This document shows positions 61,632 through 64,000 of a stretch of DNA of 64,000 bases, piece by piece (within the stretch, counting starts at the first letter, position 1; every line of letters begins with the position of its first letter). A program made the position numbers and the translations under genes. The stretch lies in the NCBI RefSeq assembly GCF_021044685.1, contig NZ_CP088014.1, positions 1,426,001-1,490,000 on the forward strand, given 5' to 3'. The notes below the pieces were generated by a model. The model made no database searches. It was not told where the DNA came from and saw only the letters and a program-made list of their open reading frames with translations. The stretch is from Bradyrhizobium daqingense (GTDB lineage: Bacteria > Pseudomonadota > Alphaproteobacteria > Rhizobiales > Xanthobacteraceae).

Positions 61632-62024
61632 CCCGAAGCAGCGCAAACATCGGCGATGGCGGGCAATCCGGTCTATATAGCGTTCGGCAACGCGGTCTCG
61701 ACGCGGCGCAAGGCTCTTTCGCTGACCCAGGCCCAGTTGGCGAGCAAAGTTAAGATGTCTCGCGCGTCGATCGCCAACATCGAGAGCGGCCGGCAGAACA
61801 TATTGCTGCACCATGTCTATGCCCTCGCCACCGCGCTTGATTTCGCGAAGGTCGCCGACCTGCTGCCGCCAATGCCGCATAAGTCCATCGGGGAGGAATT
61901 GAAGATGACGCTGGTCAATGAGAAGCTTTCGAAGGAGTCGCTGTCCGAGAACGCGGGCGCCCAGGTCGCTGATTTGATCAGCAGCGCGCTCGCGCCACGC
62001 CGCGGCTCTAAGGTCGGATCGTGA
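61629..62024 (+). CDS. XRE family helix-turn-helix regulator
   Basis: 131 residues. The HTH is FGNAVSTRRKALSLTQAQLA then SKVKMSRASIANIESGRQNI, residues about 20-60, with LLHHVYALATALDFAKVADL completing the DNA-binding domain. The C-terminal 50 residues are probably a dimerisation or protease-recognition tail. Its stop overlaps the next start (GTGA), coupling it to the ImmA/IrrE gene. Pairs of this type (ImmR-ImmA, DdrO-IrrE) work by the protease cutting the repressor after damage or infection. It is divergent from the CBASS operon. Confidence 0.9.
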   Translation: MPEAAQTSAMAGNPVYIAFGNAVSTRRKALSLTQAQLASKVKMSRASIANIESGRQNILLHHVYALATALDFAKVADLLPPMPHKSIGEELKMTLVNEKLSKESLSENAGAQVADLISSALAPRRGSKVGS

Positions 62025-62542
62025 GGGACGCTGATCCAGGTCGAGCGCGCGAAGCTGCGCGCTCGATCCTTCGGGAGTTCGGCGTTTCAGCGCCGCCCGT
62101 CCCTGTCGAACGCATCATTAAATCGCGCAAGATCGTCCTTCAGTACGCACCGCTGGAGGAGGATCTTTCGGGCATGGCCTATATCAAGGACGGCATCGGC
62201 ATCATCGGCGTCAATGCGCTACATCATCCCAACCGCCAGCGTTTTTCCGCCGCCCATGAACTCGCCCATCATGTGCTGCACGACGAAGACATCAGACAAG
62301 CCGTTCACGTCGACAAGGGGATACGCGTTCTCTTCCGAGATGATATCTCAGCGCTCGGAACCGAACCGATAGAGATCGAAGCCAACGCCTTCGCCTCAGA
62401 GCTGTTGATCCCCGGCGACCTCTTAGCCGCCGTCTTGGAAGGCGGTGGTGTGGATCTCGAGGACGAGGCAGCGATTGAGGGTCTCGCGCGCCGGTTTAGG
62501 GTAAGCCCGGCGGCGATGCGTTTCCGGTTGACTCGTTGGTAG
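62021..62542 (+). CDS. ImmA/IrrE family metallopeptidase
   Basis: 173 residues from GTG 62021. The zinc motif HELAHH is in RFSAAHELAHHVLHDEDI near residue 86, with a third ligand Glu in IEIEANAFASELLIPGDLL near 126; the latter is the standard ImmA/IrrE block. SGMAYIKDGIGIIGVNALHH precedes it. It would cleave the XRE repressor with which it overlaps. The exonuclease gene starts seven bases after its stop, so all three form one operon. Confidence 0.92.
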   Translation: MRDADPGRAREAARSILREFGVSAPPVPVERIIKSRKIVLQYAPLEEDLSGMAYIKDGIGIIGVNALHHPNRQRFSAAHELAHHVLHDEDIRQAVHVDKGIRVLFRDDISALGTEPIEIEANAFASELLIPGDLLAAVLEGGGVDLEDEAAIEGLARRFRVSPAAMRFRLTRW

Positions 62543-62549
62543 CACACCC

Positions 62550-63956
62550 ATGAGCTTCGTCTTTTTCGACACCGAGACGACGGGGCTTAAGCGTGGCTTC
62601 GATCAGATTCTCCACTTCGCCGCTGTTCGCACCGATGAAAACCTGAACGAGGTGGCTCGGTTCGAGACGCGCTCGCGCCTTCAGCCACATGTGCTTCCCC
62701 ATCCTTCGGCGCTTCGGACGAACGGATTGCCGATCGAGTCGTTGACTGATTCCAGCCTGCCGTCGCACTACACCATGGTAGGAGATATTCGCCGGACCTT
62801 GATTTCCTGGAGCCCTGCGGTTTTCGTCGGCTTCAACTCCATCCGCTTCGACGAGGAGATGCTGCGCCACGCCCTCTTCCAGTGCCTATATCCGGCATAT
62901 CTGACAAGTAATCATCGAAACTGCCGCGCCGATGCGCTCAGTCTGGTGATGGCCGCCGATGCCGTGTCGCCTGCGCAACTAGTTGTGCCGGTCAGCGAAG
63001 AAGGGCGGCGGACATTTCGCTTGCAACAGTTGGCGGCGGCAAATGGCGTCGCACATGCTCGGGCACACGACGCGATGTCCGATGTGCTTGCGACGCTCGA
63101 ACTGAGCCGATTGGTCTATCGAAGGTCTCCGGAGTTGTGGCAGCGCTTCGTGCGCTTCTCGAACAAAGCGACCGTCGCGGATTTCATTGAGGTCGAAGAC
63201 GGCTTCGTGTTGACCGAGTTTTTCGGCGGCCAAGCTTATCATACGTCGGTCGTCTGCATCGGCAGGGATCCCGATCAGGCCAATGGCCGGCTTTGCTTGA
63301 GTCTCAACGAAGACATGGGCCGGCTTGCCGCGATGAGCGATCTCGAACTGCAAGTTCATCTGACGCAGAAGCCAAGTCCGATTCGTCGCTTCAGGATCAA
63401 TGCCGCGCCCACGCTGACGGCGTTCTACGACGCTCCCGAGCATATGCTGGATGGCGGTTCGATGGGCGCCACCGGAGACCGGGCCTGTCTCATGAAGGCG
63501 GACACTGGTCTGTGCGCGCGGCTTGTGGCTGCTTACATGGCTGCGCGCGAGCCCTACGCATTATCTCCGCACCTCGAAGAGCGCATCTATAGCGGCTTTC
63601 CCGGTCCTGCTGATGAGGCACGCATTGCCGCGTTCCACGATGCGCGATGGGAGGACCGCCTCGCGATCGTCCAGGGCATGGAGGACGAGCGACTGCGCTG
63701 GTTCGGGCTCCGGTTGATCTATTTCGAAGCGCGCTCGGTTCTCCCCGAACCTACTCGATTGGAGGTCGAGCGCTACTTGACCGATCAGATGACAGGCGAC
63801 GGTTCGGGCTGCCTCACCATCGATCAGGCGATGGCAGAGACGGAAAGGGTGCTTGGCGAGTTCGCCAGTCCAGATGATCTTCTGATCCAATATCGCACGT
63901 ATCTGCAGGATCGACTGGCGCGGCTTGAGGCCTATCGGACACGGCTGATTGCCTGA
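62550..63956 (+). CDS. exodeoxyribonuclease I-like DEDDh exonuclease
   Basis: 468 residues, close to E. coli ExoI (475). Exo I motif FVFFDTETTGLKRGFDQILH (Asp7, Glu9), Exo II VGFNSIRFDEEMLRHALFQC, Exo III ARAHDAMSDVLATLELSRLV. The central region recalls the ExoI SH3-like and helical domains. It digests single-stranded DNA 3' to 5'. SbcB itself is a chromosomal repair enzyme, but this copy is in an XRE-ImmA operon next to CBASS, which suggests a defence or anti-plasmid role. The 44 bases after its stop to the window edge show no gene. Confidence 0.87.
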   Translation: MSFVFFDTETTGLKRGFDQILHFAAVRTDENLNEVARFETRSRLQPHVLPHPSALRTNGLPIESLTDSSLPSHYTMVGDIRRTLISWSPAVFVGFNSIRFDEEMLRHALFQCLYPAYLTSNHRNCRADALSLVMAADAVSPAQLVVPVSEEGRRTFRLQQLAAANGVAHARAHDAMSDVLATLELSRLVYRRSPELWQRFVRFSNKATVADFIEVEDGFVLTEFFGGQAYHTSVVCIGRDPDQANGRLCLSLNEDMGRLAAMSDLELQVHLTQKPSPIRRFRINAAPTLTAFYDAPEHMLDGGSMGATGDRACLMKADTGLCARLVAAYMAAREPYALSPHLEERIYSGFPGPADEARIAAFHDARWEDRLAIVQGMEDERLRWFGLRLIYFEARSVLPEPTRLEVERYLTDQMTGDGSGCLTIDQAMAETERVLGEFASPDDLLIQYRTYLQDRLARLEAYRTRLIA

Positions 63957-64000
63957 ACCGACCGGTTCGGAGCGCTCAACTCAACGTCGCCTTCTCTGCG

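Overview
The window reads as chromosome of a GC-rich alphaproteobacterium, most likely Bradyrhizobium or a close relative. This is inferred from the gene families (GlsB and YidB stress proteins, Bug-type binding proteins, NitT/TauT-type ABC transporters, aromatic-acid genes, many small secreted Cys-containing proteins), the strongly GC-biased codons and the large palindromic intergenic repeats. No ribosomal RNA or core replication gene is present, so the species cannot be fixed.

Positions 1-53,260 are mostly metabolic genes in short operons on both strands. 1-4,180 holds envelope/stress proteins, a ketopantoate-reductase-type enzyme and a secreted hydrolase. 4,314-8,914 holds an acyl-CoA synthetase, an RraA/aldolase-family protein, a trypsin-like protease, a cupin and a Bug solute-binding protein. 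A tRNA-Arg(CCT) lies at 9,018. 9,109-13,695 carries a GlxA-type regulator, an HD hydrolase, a catalase and an amidohydrolase. A caspase/TPR gene (13,808-15,796) is an insert flanked by a duplicated piece of the amidohydrolase 3' end. 16,076-23,131 holds hydrolases, AraC and LysR regulators, an acyl-CoA dehydrogenase and an enoyl-CoA hydratase.

23,243-32,747 looks like an aromatic-acid module: an FAD oxidoreductase, an ABC importer, gentisate 1,2-dioxygenase, a zeta-class GST isomerase, a MarR regulator, a benzoate-type CoA ligase and a salicylyl-CoA-hydroxylase-like monooxygenase. The promoters of the dioxygenase and of the monooxygenase/ligase operon share a 21-base site centred on AGTATACT, probably the MarR operator. 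32,937-47,340 holds secreted proteins, ferredoxin-NADP reductase, a glutamate-synthase-like membrane protein, PilZ, a CNNM-type transporter, a chemoreceptor and a double beta-barrel porin behind a Fur-like palindrome. 47,480-52,793 pairs a creatininase-family gene with an ABC importer, a 2-hydroxyacid dehydrogenase and a tandem Inh-domain protein in one tightly overlapping operon.

From about 53,400 to the right edge the character changes to a defence island. A frameshifted radC remnant marks its edge. Then come (i) a three-domain protein, HNH nuclease + nucleoside-phosphorylase-fold domain + C-terminal death-like effector-associated domain, divergent from an unrecognised 604-residue protein; (ii) a frameshifted Mrr-type endonuclease; (iii) an IS transposase tail; (iv) a CBASS operon (DUF2188 protein, CD-NTase, E2-like protein, HNH-SAVED effector Cap5); and (v) a divergent XRE / ImmA-IrrE protease / exonuclease I-like operon with an inverted repeat over its start. 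The HNH-phosphorylase-EAD protein is the best candidate for an undescribed system: its HNH module resembles that of Cap5 nearby, but a nucleoside-phosphorylase fold takes the place of the SAVED sensor.
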